DNA of 55,417 bases from Rhodothermaceae bacterium (GTDB lineage: Bacteria; Bacteroidota; Rhodothermia; Rhodothermales; JAHQVL01). The position numbers and the translations under genes are program-made. Within the stretch, counting starts at the first letter, position 1, and each line of letters starts with the position of its first letter. The notes under the pieces are model-generated. The model saw nothing but the letters and a program-made list of their open reading frames with translations, ran no database searches and was not told the DNA's origin. The stretch spans positions 1-55,417 of the forward strand of contig JAHQVL010000074.1 in the NCBI GenBank assembly GCA_019634345.1, written 5' to 3'. This document shows, piece by piece, positions 17,388-27,703 of the stretch.

Positions 17388-18563
17388 ATGAAACTGCACG
17401 AATATCAGGCAAAAGATTTATTACAAAGCTACGGGGTTGCGGTGCAACCTGGTTTGGTAGCATATACAGTTGATGAAGCTGTGGCAGTAGCTGAAAAGAT
17501 GCATGCAGAAAATGGCGTGGATCTGTTTGTTGTTAAAGCTCAAATTCATGCTGGGGGACGTGGCAAAGGAGGCGGCGTTAAATTGGCTCGTGGTATTGAC
17601 GAAGTACGAGAAAAAGCATCTGCTATCTTGGGTATGCAACTCGTTACTCACCAAACCGGGCCCGAAGGGCAAAAAGTTCGGGCTGTACTCATTGCTGAAG
17701 CAAGCGATATTGCAAAAGAATTCTATCTCGGTATAACACTCGATAGACAGGAAAATGCAAATGTTATCATGGCTTCGACGGAAGGCGGTGTAGATATCGA
17801 GACTGTAGCGGAAGAAACGCCTGACAAGATCAATAAAGTATGGATCGATCCTGGGTTGGGACTTCAAGGCTTCCAGGCAAGAGAAGTAGCGTTTGGACTT
17901 GGATTTGAAGGCAAGGCATTAAAACAAGCTACAAAGTTTGTTTCAGCACTTTATAAGGCATATGAGCAAGCAGATGCCTCTCTAGCAGAAATCAATCCAT
18001 TGGTATTGACCGATCAAGGAGATGTCATTGCAGTGGATGCAAAAATCACCCTGGACTCTAATGCAATGTACATGCATAAAGACCTGGCTGAGCTAAGAGA
18101 CATTCATGAAGAAGATCCTCTTGAGGTAGAAGCAGGCGAATTCGGACTTAACTACATCAAGCTTGATGGGAACGTCGGGTGCATGGTGAATGGTGCTGGG
18201 CTTGCAATGGCTACGATGGACATTATCAAGATTGCTGGGGGTGAACCTGCAAACTTCTTGGATGTGGGAGGTGGCGCGAGCGCGAAGACTGTTGAAGCTG
18301 GATTCCGTATTATCCTCAAAGATCCAAATGTAAAAGCCATTCTCATCAATATCTTTGGTGGAATTGTGCGATGTGATCGTGTTGCTAATGGGGTCGTAGA
18401 AGCGGCTAAAAAGGTAGAGATTAATGTGCCGTTGATTGTCCGTTTGCAAGGGACCAATGCTGCTGAAGGGCAAAAAATACTTGATGAAAGTGGATTGCCG
18501 ATCGAGACGGCTATCCTTCTGAAAGAAGCTGCTGAGAAAGTAACTCAGGCGTTGGCCGGGTAA
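17388..18563 (+). CDS. sucC: Succinyl-CoA synthetase beta subunit
   Basis: This 391-residue TCA-cycle subunit couples succinyl-CoA cleavage to nucleotide triphosphate formation. The N-terminal ATP-grasp domain begins [11 protein letters not shown] and contains [17 protein letters not shown]. The metal/nucleotide part has A-E-I-N-P-L-V-L-T. The C-terminal CoA-ligase domain has [15 protein letters not shown] and the power-helix region [10 protein letters not shown]. The length is normal for the family. No sucD follows, which is unlike the usual sucCD operon; the alpha subunit must be encoded elsewhere. The next gene starts about 20 bases later on the same strand. Confidence 0.96.
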   Translation: MKLHEYQAKDLLQSYGVAVQPGLVAYTVDEAVAVAEKMHAENGVDLFVVKAQIHAGGRGKGGGVKLARGIDEVREKASAILGMQLVTHQTGPEGQKVRAVLIAEASDIAKEFYLGITLDRQENANVIMASTEGGVDIETVAEETPDKINKVWIDPGLGLQGFQAREVAFGLGFEGKALKQATKFVSALYKAYEQADASLAEINPLVLTDQGDVIAVDAKITLDSNAMYMHKDLAELRDIHEEDPLEVEAGEFGLNYIKLDGNVGCMVNGAGLAMATMDIIKIAGGEPANFLDVGGGASAKTVEAGFRIILKDPNVKAILINIFGGIVRCDRVANGVVEAAKKVEINVPLIVRLQGTNAAEGQKILDESGLPIETAILLKEAAEKVTQALAG

Positions 18564-18583
18564 CCCTCAAACCACAAGCCCCC

Positions 18584-19600
18584 ATGGATGCAGTTAATGA
18601 CGGCAATAAGGCTAGTGTACAGTTGAACGAGGTCACCAAGCGTTTTGGTGACCTCGTCGCTGTCAATAGTGTTAGTATCGAGATACAAGGCGGTGAATTC
18701 TTTTCTCTTCTCGGGCCTAGTGGCTGTGGAAAGACGACGCTTTTGCGTTCTATTGCTGGTTTTGAAACCATTGATTCAGGATCAATTTCGATAAACAAAG
18801 AAGAGATCACTCATTTATCTCCTCAGCAGCGGCCTACCGCGATGGTTTTTCAAAACTATGCGCTTTTTCCAACCATGACCGTAGAAGAGAATGTGTCCTA
18901 TGGGCTGCAAGTTAAAAAGGTCGCCAAAGATCAAATCAGACGTCGTGTCTCGGAGTCTCTCGAACGCGTTGACTTAGCAGGGATGGGACGCAAGCCTGTT
19001 ACACAACTTTCTGGCGGGCAGCAGCAGCGGGTGGCATTGGCACGGGCGATGGCTGTACGCCCCAATGTGTTATTGTTTGATGAGCCTCTTTCAAATCTGG
19101 ATGTAGCACTTCGCGAGCAAACTCGCCGCGAATTAAAATTGCTTCAAGACGAATTAAAGGTGACCAGTATCTATGTAACCCACGATCAGCAAGAAGCATT
19201 GGCTTTGTCCGATCGAATTGCTGTGATGAGGAGTGGAGCACTGCAGCAGGTAGGGACGCCTGAATCTCTTTATCGGTACCCTGAAACCGCGTTTGTCGCT
19301 CAGTTTCTTGGTGGTAGCAATATTATTAAAGATGAGAAGGTGGCACATGTGCTAACGAGAGGGGAAGAACGCCCGTCAGAAAAACATGTCCTTTCTGTTC
19401 GGCCCGAGCATCTTCGATTTTCCGGTGAAGGGGGCGTCGACATGGTTGTAAAGTCACGATTGTTTTTGGGCACATCCGTAGAGTGGTGGTTGCAAGCTGG
19501 GGGTCAGACGCTGAGGGCTTGGCTACCTTCTGAGGTTGAATATGGGGAAGGAGATACACTAATCGCAACAGAATTTCGTTGGGTTCTTGCGGATGATTAA
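18584..19600 (+). CDS. ABC transporter ATP-binding protein (PotA/FbpC/CysA type)
   Basis: This 338-residue ATPase of an ABC importer has Walker A G-P-S-G-C-G-K-T at 44-51, the Q-loop in V-F-Q-N-Y-A-L-F-P, signature L-S-G-G-Q-Q-Q-R-V-A-L-A-R-A, Walker B L-L-F-D-E-P-L-S-N-L-D and the H-loop V-T-H-D-Q-Q-E-A-L. A C-terminal TOBE-like regulatory domain follows (about 250-335, opening S-V-R-P-E-H-L). This layout is shared by polyamine, iron and sulfate importers and distant ModC forms. No permease or binding protein is adjacent. One possibility is that it powers the ModAB pair at the left end; that is only an inference. It may be read from the sucC transcript. Confidence 0.9.
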   Translation: MDAVNDGNKASVQLNEVTKRFGDLVAVNSVSIEIQGGEFFSLLGPSGCGKTTLLRSIAGFETIDSGSISINKEEITHLSPQQRPTAMVFQNYALFPTMTVEENVSYGLQVKKVAKDQIRRRVSESLERVDLAGMGRKPVTQLSGGQQQRVALARAMAVRPNVLLFDEPLSNLDVALREQTRRELKLLQDELKVTSIYVTHDQQEALALSDRIAVMRSGALQQVGTPESLYRYPETAFVAQFLGGSNIIKDEKVAHVLTRGEERPSEKHVLSVRPEHLRFSGEGGVDMVVKSRLFLGTSVEWWLQAGGQTLRAWLPSEVEYGEGDTLIATEFRWVLADD

Positions 19601-19653
19601 GAAAGGCCTTACCCTTATTATGCAATTCATTCATCAAAACTTGACAAAGACCC

Positions 19654-20091
19654 ATGGCAGTGATTTCAACGCCACCAACACGTATTAAAGCGATAGATAC
19701 CCTGGAAATTAGAGAAGGACTTGACGGACTTACCCCATCCAGGATTATCATGTTGTACAGGCGTGCTCCTTTACTGCGACCTGCGAGTGATCCCGCCAGT
19801 GTTTGGCAAATGTTTGAGCGTTCTTCGCTTGTATTAACGGCCTGGCACGAGCGTCAGTTGGTAGGGATTGCGCGTGTCTTAACAGATGGAGTATTGAATA
19901 GTTATTTGTGTGATCTGGCGGTAGAACCGGATGTGCAGCGCTTGGGAGTTGGGAAAAAACTGATCAATACAGTGATTGAGAGATGCAAAGGTACAGATCT
20001 GGTACTGAGAGACTCAGATATCTCTTCTGGCTTTTACGCACACTTAGGATTTAAGCGGGTAACAAACGCTTGGGTGCGTAATTGTCGTTAA
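19654..20091 (+). CDS. GNAT family N-acetyltransferase
   Basis: This 145-residue acetyl-CoA-dependent transferase of the GNAT fold has strand four L-C-D-L-A-V-E-P-D-V-Q-R-L-G-V-G-K-K-L-I, which holds the pyrophosphate-binding R-L-G-V-G-K motif A. It is followed by a strand with L-V-L-R-D-S and the F-Y-A-H-L-G-F-K-R motif B. The first 25 residues may be an extension, since the acetyltransferase fold begins near residue 30. The acceptor is unknown. The 3' end overlaps the convergent BON gene by 41 bases, which is unusual but keeps both frames intact. Confidence 0.85.
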   Translation: MAVISTPPTRIKAIDTLEIREGLDGLTPSRIIMLYRRAPLLRPASDPASVWQMFERSSLVLTAWHERQLVGIARVLTDGVLNSYLCDLAVEPDVQRLGVGKKLINTVIERCKGTDLVLRDSDISSGFYAHLGFKRVTNAWVRNCR

Positions 20092-20413
20092 GTAGAAGAT
20101 AGATTCTAGCATCCATATCCTCTGAATATACATCTTCAACGACCTGAATACGGTCTACAATTGCTTCTAAACCGATGATTCTGCTGACATGGCGTATGAT
20201 GCGCTTATGTTCTACTTCGCTGTAAAGCGTGCCGTATACTGTGACAATGCGTTTCTTGACGTAAAATCGCATTCCTTCCGCCTGAATATCAGTAAGCTCG
20301 GATTCGAATGTATCCGCTAGATAGGATGCCAGACGCTTATCTGAGAATGCTCTATCGTAAAGGGCATGCTTATATGATTGGAGGCGATTGAATAAATCTT
20401 TCACGATCCTCAT
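20051..20413 (-). CDS. BON-domain protein
   Basis: This 120-residue protein has a basic N-terminal helix (R-I-V-K-D-L-F-N-R-L-Q-S-Y-K-H) and one BON domain (about 24-95): a helix S-D-K-R-L-A-S-Y-L, strands R-F-Y-V-K-K-R-I-V-T-V-Y-G-T-L, a second helix E-V-E-H-K-R-I-I-R-H-V, and a closing I-V-D-R-I-Q-V-V-E-D-V strand. BON domains often bind phospholipid or sit in envelope proteins; without a signal peptide this one may be peripheral or cytoplasmic. The C-terminal tail overlaps the end of the GNAT gene on the opposite strand. Function unknown. Confidence 0.75.
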   Translation of the reverse strand: MRIVKDLFNRLQSYKHALYDRAFSDKRLASYLADTFESELTDIQAEGMRFYVKKRIVTVYGTLYSEVEHKRIIRHVSRIIGLEAIVDRIQVVEDVYSEDMDARIYLLLNDNYAPKRLLPA

Positions 20414-20597
20414 TGTTTGGGGGGGTTATAAAAAAGTGTAGCAGGAAGACGGTCCCGTTAGCATAGAAGAAGTTAAAATTCGTCGGTCATTGATGTGTAC
20501 ACCATTTTGACCAAAGATTTAAGCCCTTAGATGAAGAGGGGATGATACGAAAGGACTATTCATTCAGTTGCAAATAGAATACTCGTTACGCAATTAA

Positions 20598-20626
20598 AAA
20601 GAAAGTCGAAAAGAAGTACTTTCTTT
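20598..20626 (-). terminator. Weak AT-rich terminator candidate after lptD
   Basis: A perfect 9-bp inverted repeat, AAAGAAAGT (20598-20606) and ACTTTCTTT (20618-20626), has an 11-base loop. On the minus strand it is followed by TTTTT. It lies about 65 bases beyond the lptD stop. The stem is AT-rich, so it may be inefficient. Confidence 0.45.
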
Positions 20627-20690
20627 ATGTCCTATGAGTAGGTCCCGGTGTAGGGAAAAATACGGTTTAAAATCTAAGTAATTTTATCTA

Positions 20691-23618
20691 CTAAAAAGTA
20701 TTGCCGAAACGACCACCAACATCGGACTTTGGTTGTTGAATGCGAAGAAGGTCTCTCAACTGGCCGCTCTTGACCTGGAGGTTAAATCCAAAGGATTGAT
20801 AACGGCCAAAAGGCACCCAATTCAATGACATTTGCCAGCATTCAAAATCTCGGAAGAAGCTCAGGTTTGTTGTAACAACTTCCTTTCGCTCAAAGTCATA
20901 TCCTGTTCTTCCCTGCACTTTCCAGTTCGGGGTAAGGCTGAAGTCGAACCTTCCATTGAGCGTAATAGTACGGTTTACGCTGTCCAGGGGTTTCTGGATA
21001 CTGTACGTGAAGTCGAGCGAAAGCGACCAGGGGATGTTGAAATCCACCTGATCTCCTGTAGGGTTGACCAGGCTTCCCGCTATCGCAGCATCGGGATTAA
21101 AGCCAGGAGAACCGAAATCAGAGAACCCAGGAGGAGTTGCTCTGGACGTTTCAAGCGGGCGCCCCTGCGTTCCACTAGTACTTCGAAAAGAAGTACTTGC
21201 AGACATCGACAATTGAGTTAGCCTGGCAAATCTAAATTTAGTTAGATCAAAAACGTAATCGTCGACAATTCTAGTTCGTTCCTGGTTCAACTCGTACGGG
21301 GAAAATGAGGACCGCATGTTGATGTTCATTTTATTTTTGAACAAGCTCGTTCGAGCGGTTAAACTGATATTCGCAAGATTTAGAGAGTCTGCAGCAAAGT
21401 TGTAGCTGGTAGAACCATCCAGGTTTAAGAGTTTGAGGGTATTGCTGGTTTCAGCACCTGTGGAGTCAACCTGGACTTGTTTGGCCTCAAATATATTGTT
21501 GAGGCTTAGAGAAAGAGCTTGTTGCAGTCCTCTTTGAACGCCTGTCACAATCGAGTAATCGACTTCTTCTCCGTCTTCATCTATGTAAGATCGCGAGTAT
21601 CCCCAGAACGATCCTTCAAAATCTGGGCGATAGGTAAAAGAAAGTGTGGGGCGGAGCGTGTGCCGGAATCCATCAAGTGGCCCAACCTTTAGAGGGAAAA
21701 TACCATAAATAGTCGTGTTTGCAGAAAGGCTGGATGAGAACTGACGCAGTGCAAAAAAACCAGGTTGTGATTCTGTAGCAACTGAGTTTGTTGAATCTTC
21801 GGGGTTAAACGAGAGAAATCTCCGATTCGTTTGAATGTACCAATCCTCCGTGTAGTTGATCGAAGGGGTCACATTGAGGCTAATCTTTTGTGCAGAAAAC
21901 GAGGCGTTGATAGGTATGCGGTGGCTGGCTCTAAAATCAAAGGGTTCGTCATCTCCACCTGTTGCCCGGTCAAATTTATCTCTAGAGAATAACGCATCAA
22001 ACCAGCTAATTCCATCCCCATTGTTAGCGGCCAATGTAGAGTCATCCTGTATGGGGCTGAAGTTGTACCGATTGTTCATCGTGAAATTGTAGTTGTACGT
22101 AACCCGCTCGTACCACCGTTCATTAGAGCCTGGGGGGCGTGTTTCTCTTGCAAATGGTTTTCTCGAGTTTTGGGAAAACGTCATGTTTGGTAGGGTCATT
22201 GACGTTGTATTGGTCGATAAAACCTGGTTTTGGTTCACGTTTAGAGAGAGCGAGCGGCCAGTGTTGGCCCAGCGTTTTCTGAAGCTGATACTAGACGATA
22301 TAGATTGAGAAACACGGTCGTTGTACTGTGTTGAGAAGGAAGATTGTAGATAGCTTTGCGTTGAGAGGTTTACGTTACTCGTGAGGGAGGTTGACGGGTT
22401 AAGGGTGTGGTTGTGTTGCCAACGGAAAGAACTCAATCTTCGGACAGCAAAGTCAGGATCAGTCTGCTCCCCGCGCCTCAATCTTGAGTAATCAAAGTAA
22501 ACCTGCCCGTTATAGCCGTATCTTTTATTGTATCTCCACAACGATGACCCTTTCCAGCTACCACTGGTCCAAATTCCGCCTCGCAGTTGAAGGTCGTGAT
22601 AATCGTTAATCGCAAAATACCAGCCGAGGTCACGGAGGTAAAACCCTGATTCATCCTCTCCATAAGTTGGTGCCAGTAATCCACTACGCCGTGTATTTTG
22701 TGCAGGAAGGAAGCCAAAAGGCAACCAGAGGGGAGTTGGAATATTGAAAAGAAATAACTGAATAGGCCCCGTGAATATCTTTTCCTGATCGACCACCTTC
22801 ATTTTGTTTGATCGGAGAGAGTAAGAGGGATCATCAATACATTCACAGGTCGTGTACACACCATCTTTGATATAGAGGGTGCTGTCCTCTGTAACTTTTA
22901 CAATACCTCCACGAATTTGGCCTTCATCGTATTGGGTTTCCGCAACTGTGACACGGCCTCGTTCTGTTTGGAGATTAAAAGCCATTTGATCCCCGACAAA
23001 TTCTTCAGAACCCTGATTAAATCGGGGCCGGCCAACCATCCCTGTATCCACGGGGAGGCCTTTAGCTCGAAGTTCATCGATTTCAAAGAGAATCTCAACA
23101 TTGTGAGCCTGCATCTTGGTTTCACCGTAATTTATCTGTACGTCGCCAAATAAATTTCCTTTATCGCCTGTTGATGAACCTACCGAAATGATGAGTGAAT
23201 CACGTGCAGTAAAGAGTACAGGGTTTTTTAGCCCATCTGGATTTGTTGTTTGCGAGGGAGTTGCTGGATTATTGACCTGTAGACGGGCTCCGGTTGAGTC
23301 TGTTGGTACTTGGAGGAGAGAGTCAGGTAGAGTTTGGCTGAGAGAGTCGGGGGGAGGAGGTGTTGGACGCACTTCCAGTGTGTCGCTTTCTTGAGCCCAC
23401 GAGACACTAGAACCCAGAGAGGCCAGTAAAAGGGATAGTAGCGTGGTTAAAAAAAGTCGCTTCCAATATATGTGGAGACGAGGAATCAAAAGGGAGGGCA
23501 GCGTAGATGCTTGGGGTTGTAGGGCAGTCTCCGTTCTTATCAATACAGCACCAGGCCAAAATTTATCATGCGGAGTACGAATGTTCATCGAGATATTCGA
23601 AAACAAGATGGGCTGCAC
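20691..23618 (-). CDS. lptD: LPS-assembly outer-membrane protein LptD (OstA family)
   Basis: This is a large outer-membrane protein that inserts lipopolysaccharide into the outer leaflet. After a hydrophobic export signal (about residues 54-75, ending S-W-A-Q) and a Pro/Ser-rich linker comes an OstA/LptA-like jellyroll region, then the diagnostic P-L-W-L-P-F-G-F-L-P segment. A C-terminal beta-barrel of more than 500 residues follows, with alternating polar and aromatic strands. The chain is 975 residues from the first ATG. The ATG at 23588 would shorten it by 10 residues and cut the overlap with the ROK gene from 53 to 23 bases. A long N-region before the signal suggests the true start may be further in. 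It is the last gene of eno-ftsB-ROK-lptD. Confidence 0.88.
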   Translation of the reverse strand: MQPILFSNISMNIRTPHDKFWPGAVLIRTETALQPQASTLPSLLIPRLHIYWKRLFLTTLLSLLLASLGSSVSWAQESDTLEVRPTPPPPDSLSQTLPDSLLQVPTDSTGARLQVNNPATPSQTTNPDGLKNPVLFTARDSLIISVGSSTGDKGNLFGDVQINYGETKMQAHNVEILFEIDELRAKGLPVDTGMVGRPRFNQGSEEFVGDQMAFNLQTERGRVTVAETQYDEGQIRGGIVKVTEDSTLYIKDGVYTTCECIDDPSYSLRSNKMKVVDQEKIFTGPIQLFLFNIPTPLWLPFGFLPAQNTRRSGLLAPTYGEDESGFYLRDLGWYFAINDYHDLQLRGGIWTSGSWKGSSLWRYNKRYGYNGQVYFDYSRLRRGEQTDPDFAVRRLSSFRWQHNHTLNPSTSLTSNVNLSTQSYLQSSFSTQYNDRVSQSISSSISFRKRWANTGRSLSLNVNQNQVLSTNTTSMTLPNMTFSQNSRKPFARETRPPGSNERWYERVTYNYNFTMNNRYNFSPIQDDSTLAANNGDGISWFDALFSRDKFDRATGGDDEPFDFRASHRIPINASFSAQKISLNVTPSINYTEDWYIQTNRRFLSFNPEDSTNSVATESQPGFFALRQFSSSLSANTTIYGIFPLKVGPLDGFRHTLRPTLSFTYRPDFEGSFWGYSRSYIDEDGEEVDYSIVTGVQRGLQQALSLSLNNIFEAKQVQVDSTGAETSNTLKLLNLDGSTSYNFAADSLNLANISLTARTSLFKNKMNINMRSSFSPYELNQERTRIVDDYVFDLTKFRFARLTQLSMSASTSFRSTSGTQGRPLETSRATPPGFSDFGSPGFNPDAAIAGSLVNPTGDQVDFNIPWSLSLDFTYSIQKPLDSVNRTITLNGRFDFSLTPNWKVQGRTGYDFERKEVVTTNLSFFRDFECWQMSLNWVPFGRYQSFGFNLQVKSGQLRDLLRIQQPKSDVGGRFGNTF

Positions 23619-24549
23619 CTAAAATACCGGCCTCATTGCCTAGAGTTTCCCGGATAATTTCTAATCCATCCCTCAAACCAGGTATTACAAAACGTACTAA
23701 CGTTTCATACGCTGGTTTAAGTATGTACGAACCTGCTGCGGATACGCCTCCGCCAATGATAAGCTTTCTAATGTCCAGTAAATTGACTGCCGATCCCAAG
23801 ACGCAGCCCAACTTGTGCCCAGCCCAGGAAAGCACTTCAATAGCTCCTTCATCACCTTTCTCTGCGGCTTCATAGAGAATCTTAGGGGTGATGGTATTGA
23901 GGTCCCCATTGGTCATTTTATGAATGAGGCTATTCGTCTTGGTGTGCAGGCGATATTTAGCGTGCTTGGACAGAAATCGCTGTCCAATATATGCTTCAAT
24001 GGAGCCTGCTACACCAGCGTGATCAATAGGTCCTTCATAATCGATAGTCATGTGTCCAATTTCCCCTGCGCCACCGGTTGCCCCTCTGAAAACTTTGTTA
24101 TTATATACGATCACACCGCCTACGCCTGTGCCCAGAGTCACAAAAATAAAAGAGTTGTGAGGGGCTCCTGCTCCATAGTGGGCTGAACCCAATCCGGCTA
24201 CATTTGCGTCGTTTTCGACAATGACTGGAAGGTTTGTACGGAGTCGATCCTGCAATTCTACTTGAAGATTAACGCGTTGCCAGCCATCAAGATTAGGTGG
24301 GTTGATTACCGTATCGCGCTCCCAGTTTACTGCCCCTGGTGCACCGATTCCAATGCCACCTATCGAGTCTCCAACCGCCTCTGCAGAGAGATCATTAATC
24401 AGCATTGAAATCCTATCAATAACTTTGTCCGGCCCCTCATGAGCAAGAGTAGGCGACGACCTAAGTTCGACAATTCCAGAGTCGCGATTAATTAGAGCAG
24501 CTTTTATAGAAGTGCCTCCAAGGTCGACCCCAATCGCTAAGTTCGTCAT
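23566..24549 (-). CDS. ROK-family sugar kinase (glucokinase-like) lacking the zinc cysteines
   Basis: This 327-residue kinase of the ROK family phosphorylates glucose or a related sugar. The ATP site opens with G-V-D-L-G-G-T-S-I-K, the sugar-binding stretch is E-N-D-A-N-V-A, and the second phosphate motif is T-L-G-T-G-V-G-G. The catalytic Asp lies in E-N-D. Where most ROK proteins have the zinc motif C-x-C-G-x-x-G-C-x-E, this one reads D176-H-A178-G-V-A-G-S183-I-E, so all three cysteines are absent. The upstream G-E-I-G-H is retained. It follows ftsB by 23 bases and overlaps the start of lptD. Glucose as substrate is inferred from the family, not proven. Confidence 0.85.
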   Translation of the reverse strand: MTNLAIGVDLGGTSIKAALINRDSGIVELRSSPTLAHEGPDKVIDRISMLINDLSAEAVGDSIGGIGIGAPGAVNWERDTVINPPNLDGWQRVNLQVELQDRLRTNLPVIVENDANVAGLGSAHYGAGAPHNSFIFVTLGTGVGGVIVYNNKVFRGATGGAGEIGHMTIDYEGPIDHAGVAGSIEAYIGQRFLSKHAKYRLHTKTNSLIHKMTNGDLNTITPKILYEAAEKGDEGAIEVLSWAGHKLGCVLGSAVNLLDIRKLIIGGGVSAAGSYILKPAYETLVRFVIPGLRDGLEIIRETLGNEAGILGAAHLVFEYLDEHSYSA

Positions 24550-24572
24550 CAGAAAAGCCAGTTTAAGGTTAA

Positions 24573-24899
24573 TTATTCGATCTCTTTGATAGGATAAACG
24601 GTTTCGCCCTCCTTCCGCATCCCGTATTCTTCTCGGGCGAGTTGTTCAATCACTTCATCAGACACATCAACCTCGAGCTGGCGATTGAGCCTCTCGATCT
24701 CTTGTTGCAGCTCGAGGTTTTCAGATGCAATAGACTGTGCCTCTGTATGCCAGGAGAGGCGTTTGTAGATACTGTGACTATCAAAAAAACCTACCCATAT
24801 AAACGCCACACCAATAGCAATCCATACCGCTCTTTTGCGGAGTGAATGCGTGGAAAACAATTGTTTAATGTAGCGATGAATAGATGGTCGTTTAGACAT
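24573..24899 (-). CDS. ftsB: FtsB/DivIC-type cell-division protein
   Basis: This 108-residue bitopic membrane protein fits the septum-formation initiator family. A basic cytoplasmic start (residues 1-23) is followed by one membrane helix (about 24-42, A-V-W-I-A-I-G-V-A-F-I-W) and then a coiled coil (about 52-80) with heptad Leu/Ile. The conserved end is I-E-Q-L-A-R-E-E-Y-G-M-R-K-E-G-E. FtsB bridges FtsL and FtsQ in the divisome. It begins six bases after the enolase stop, the common eno-ftsB arrangement, and the ROK kinase follows. Confidence is high because both the sequence pattern and the neighbourhood agree. Confidence 0.88.
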   Translation of the reverse strand: MSKRPSIHRYIKQLFSTHSLRKRAVWIAIGVAFIWVGFFDSHSIYKRLSWHTEAQSIASENLELQQEIERLNRQLEVDVSDEVIEQLAREEYGMRKEGETVYPIKEIE

Positions 24900-24905
24900 A
24901 AAACG

Positions 24906-26210
<1,305 letters not shown>

Positions 26211-26214
26211 TTAG

Positions 26215-26252
26215 AAAAAAACGGCCGAAGAGCTTTTATACTCATCGGCCGT
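26215..26252 (-). terminator. Intrinsic terminator after the TPR gene
   Basis: The arms ACGGCCGA (26221-26228) and TCGGCCGT (26245-26252) form a perfect 8-bp stem, with an inner GAG/CTC pair. The minus strand continues with a T-run from 26220 down to 26215. It sits between the TPR gene stop and the enolase start and insulates the two operons. Confidence 0.82.
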
Positions 26253-26295
26253 TACACGCACAAAAAAAGGAAAAGAACCCTAATTGATAGATTTT

Positions 26296-27621
26296 TTACG
26301 GTTTTCTAATCTTGGTAGTCTCATTAATCCAAGAATAGCAGCCATAATCGATCGAGTAGGACTCTCCAGCAGTCCATCCTTTAAAGAACAGATCTTCTGT
26401 TGAAGGGAAATAAGGCTTATATCGGGAAACTGCACTACGCTCTCCTGCACGTTCCAGGTAATCTGCTACAAGCCAGTACACCGCACGGTCTTCACGTTCC
26501 ATAGCTGATCCACCGCATTCGCTTACGGCTTCAGCATAAACGCCTGCGATTTCTGCGTATACTCGTCTGAATTCAGGGTCAGCACGAAGCGCGCTTCGGT
26601 AGAACGAGCGTGCTCGAGAAAGATTTCCGTTTTGGCGATAGGCATTACCAAGGTTGAAGTTGGCTTCTTTGGCTACACTATCACCACCTTCCATTCCAAG
26701 CGCCTGGTTAAAGTTCTCAATAGCGCCGTTTGTATCGCCATCGTTAATTTTCATGACACCGGCTTCGACATAAAGCTTAGGACTTGGGTTGATTTCAAGC
26801 ATCTCAGCAATCATGTTAGACAGCTTGTCTCTTTCTTCAAGTTCTTTGTAGATGTCGATCAATTCGCTGATGATATCCAGGTCGCCAGGCTTTTTGTCCA
26901 ACTGTTCTTCAAGGAATGTCATACGCTCTTCGGGAGAGTCAAATAGTTTCCCTCTCCATTCGTCCAGCACAGCGATAACAGCTGAGTCATCTGAGTATTT
27001 CGATTCAACATCGTCCATGAAGTCTACTGCTTCCTGCTTCATTTCCTTTCTGGCCATGTCGACGATGATAACCCGGACGTAGTACGCAGATTGTTCACCG
27101 AAGAGGTCTGGCTTGCCTTCATAGACAGACCTGTACAGCGGACCGGCTTCTGATTGCATGTCATCCAGAACGGCTGCATTACGTTGGATGAAACGGCCTT
27201 TGTTAAATAGCCATTCGTGTTCATCAAATTGGGCACCAGCGCTCTGTAAAGTGGGCACAGCGTTATCGAACAGCATAAGGGCTTTATCTAGAAATTCGCG
27301 CTTGCTAGCGGCGTCTTCTGTTCCATCAGAAAGACCCTGAAATAAATTTACACCGCGCTCGAAGTTGCGGTCATCTCCAGGAGGCTTGCCTGTAAAGCCT
27401 GGGGCACAATCCAGCATCCAATTTAAGTAGGGAAGTGCTGTCTCGTAATCTTTGTTTTTGTACGCTTCATAGTACAAACTGTAGTTCATCAAGCGTTCAT
27501 TATTGTCAATTTCTTCAGGACATTCCTGAGCAAAAGACACGTTAGGGGCCATAAACGCTAAAAGCAGTGGGGTGAGCAGAGCGTACTTGAAGCGATTAAA
27601 AGTCGCAGTAATCATGTTCAT
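26296..27621 (-). CDS. Secreted TPR-repeat protein
   Basis: With the start at 27621 this protein has 441 residues and begins with a signal peptide ending V-S-F-A-Q, so it is periplasmic or outer-membrane associated. TPR-like helical pairs run through most of it. The clearest are Y-E-A-Y-K-N-K-D-Y-E-T-A-L-P-Y-L near the N-terminus and the pair D-T-N-G-A-I-E-N-F-N-Q-A-L with A-N-F-N-L-G-N-A-Y-R-Q-N-G-N-L-S-R-A-R-S-F-Y-R-S-A-L. Several cysteines in the mature part may form disulfides. A further in-frame ATG at 27663 would put 14 extra residues before the signal. It probably scaffolds protein contacts in the envelope. It follows the barrel protein gene in the same direction. Confidence 0.8.
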   Translation of the reverse strand: MNMITATFNRFKYALLTPLLLAFMAPNVSFAQECPEEIDNNERLMNYSLYYEAYKNKDYETALPYLNWMLDCAPGFTGKPPGDDRNFERGVNLFQGLSDGTEDAASKREFLDKALMLFDNAVPTLQSAGAQFDEHEWLFNKGRFIQRNAAVLDDMQSEAGPLYRSVYEGKPDLFGEQSAYYVRVIIVDMARKEMKQEAVDFMDDVESKYSDDSAVIAVLDEWRGKLFDSPEERMTFLEEQLDKKPGDLDIISELIDIYKELEERDKLSNMIAEMLEINPSPKLYVEAGVMKINDGDTNGAIENFNQALGMEGGDSVAKEANFNLGNAYRQNGNLSRARSFYRSALRADPEFRRVYAEIAGVYAEAVSECGGSAMEREDRAVYWLVADYLERAGERSAVSRYKPYFPSTEDLFFKGWTAGESYSIDYGCYSWINETTKIRKP

Positions 27622-27703
27622 AGTTGTATTCCGTTGCATTAACCGCATAGGGTATAAAAGCAATCTAATAATGGCAATAATTTAATTTGAAGACAAGCAG
27701 ACA

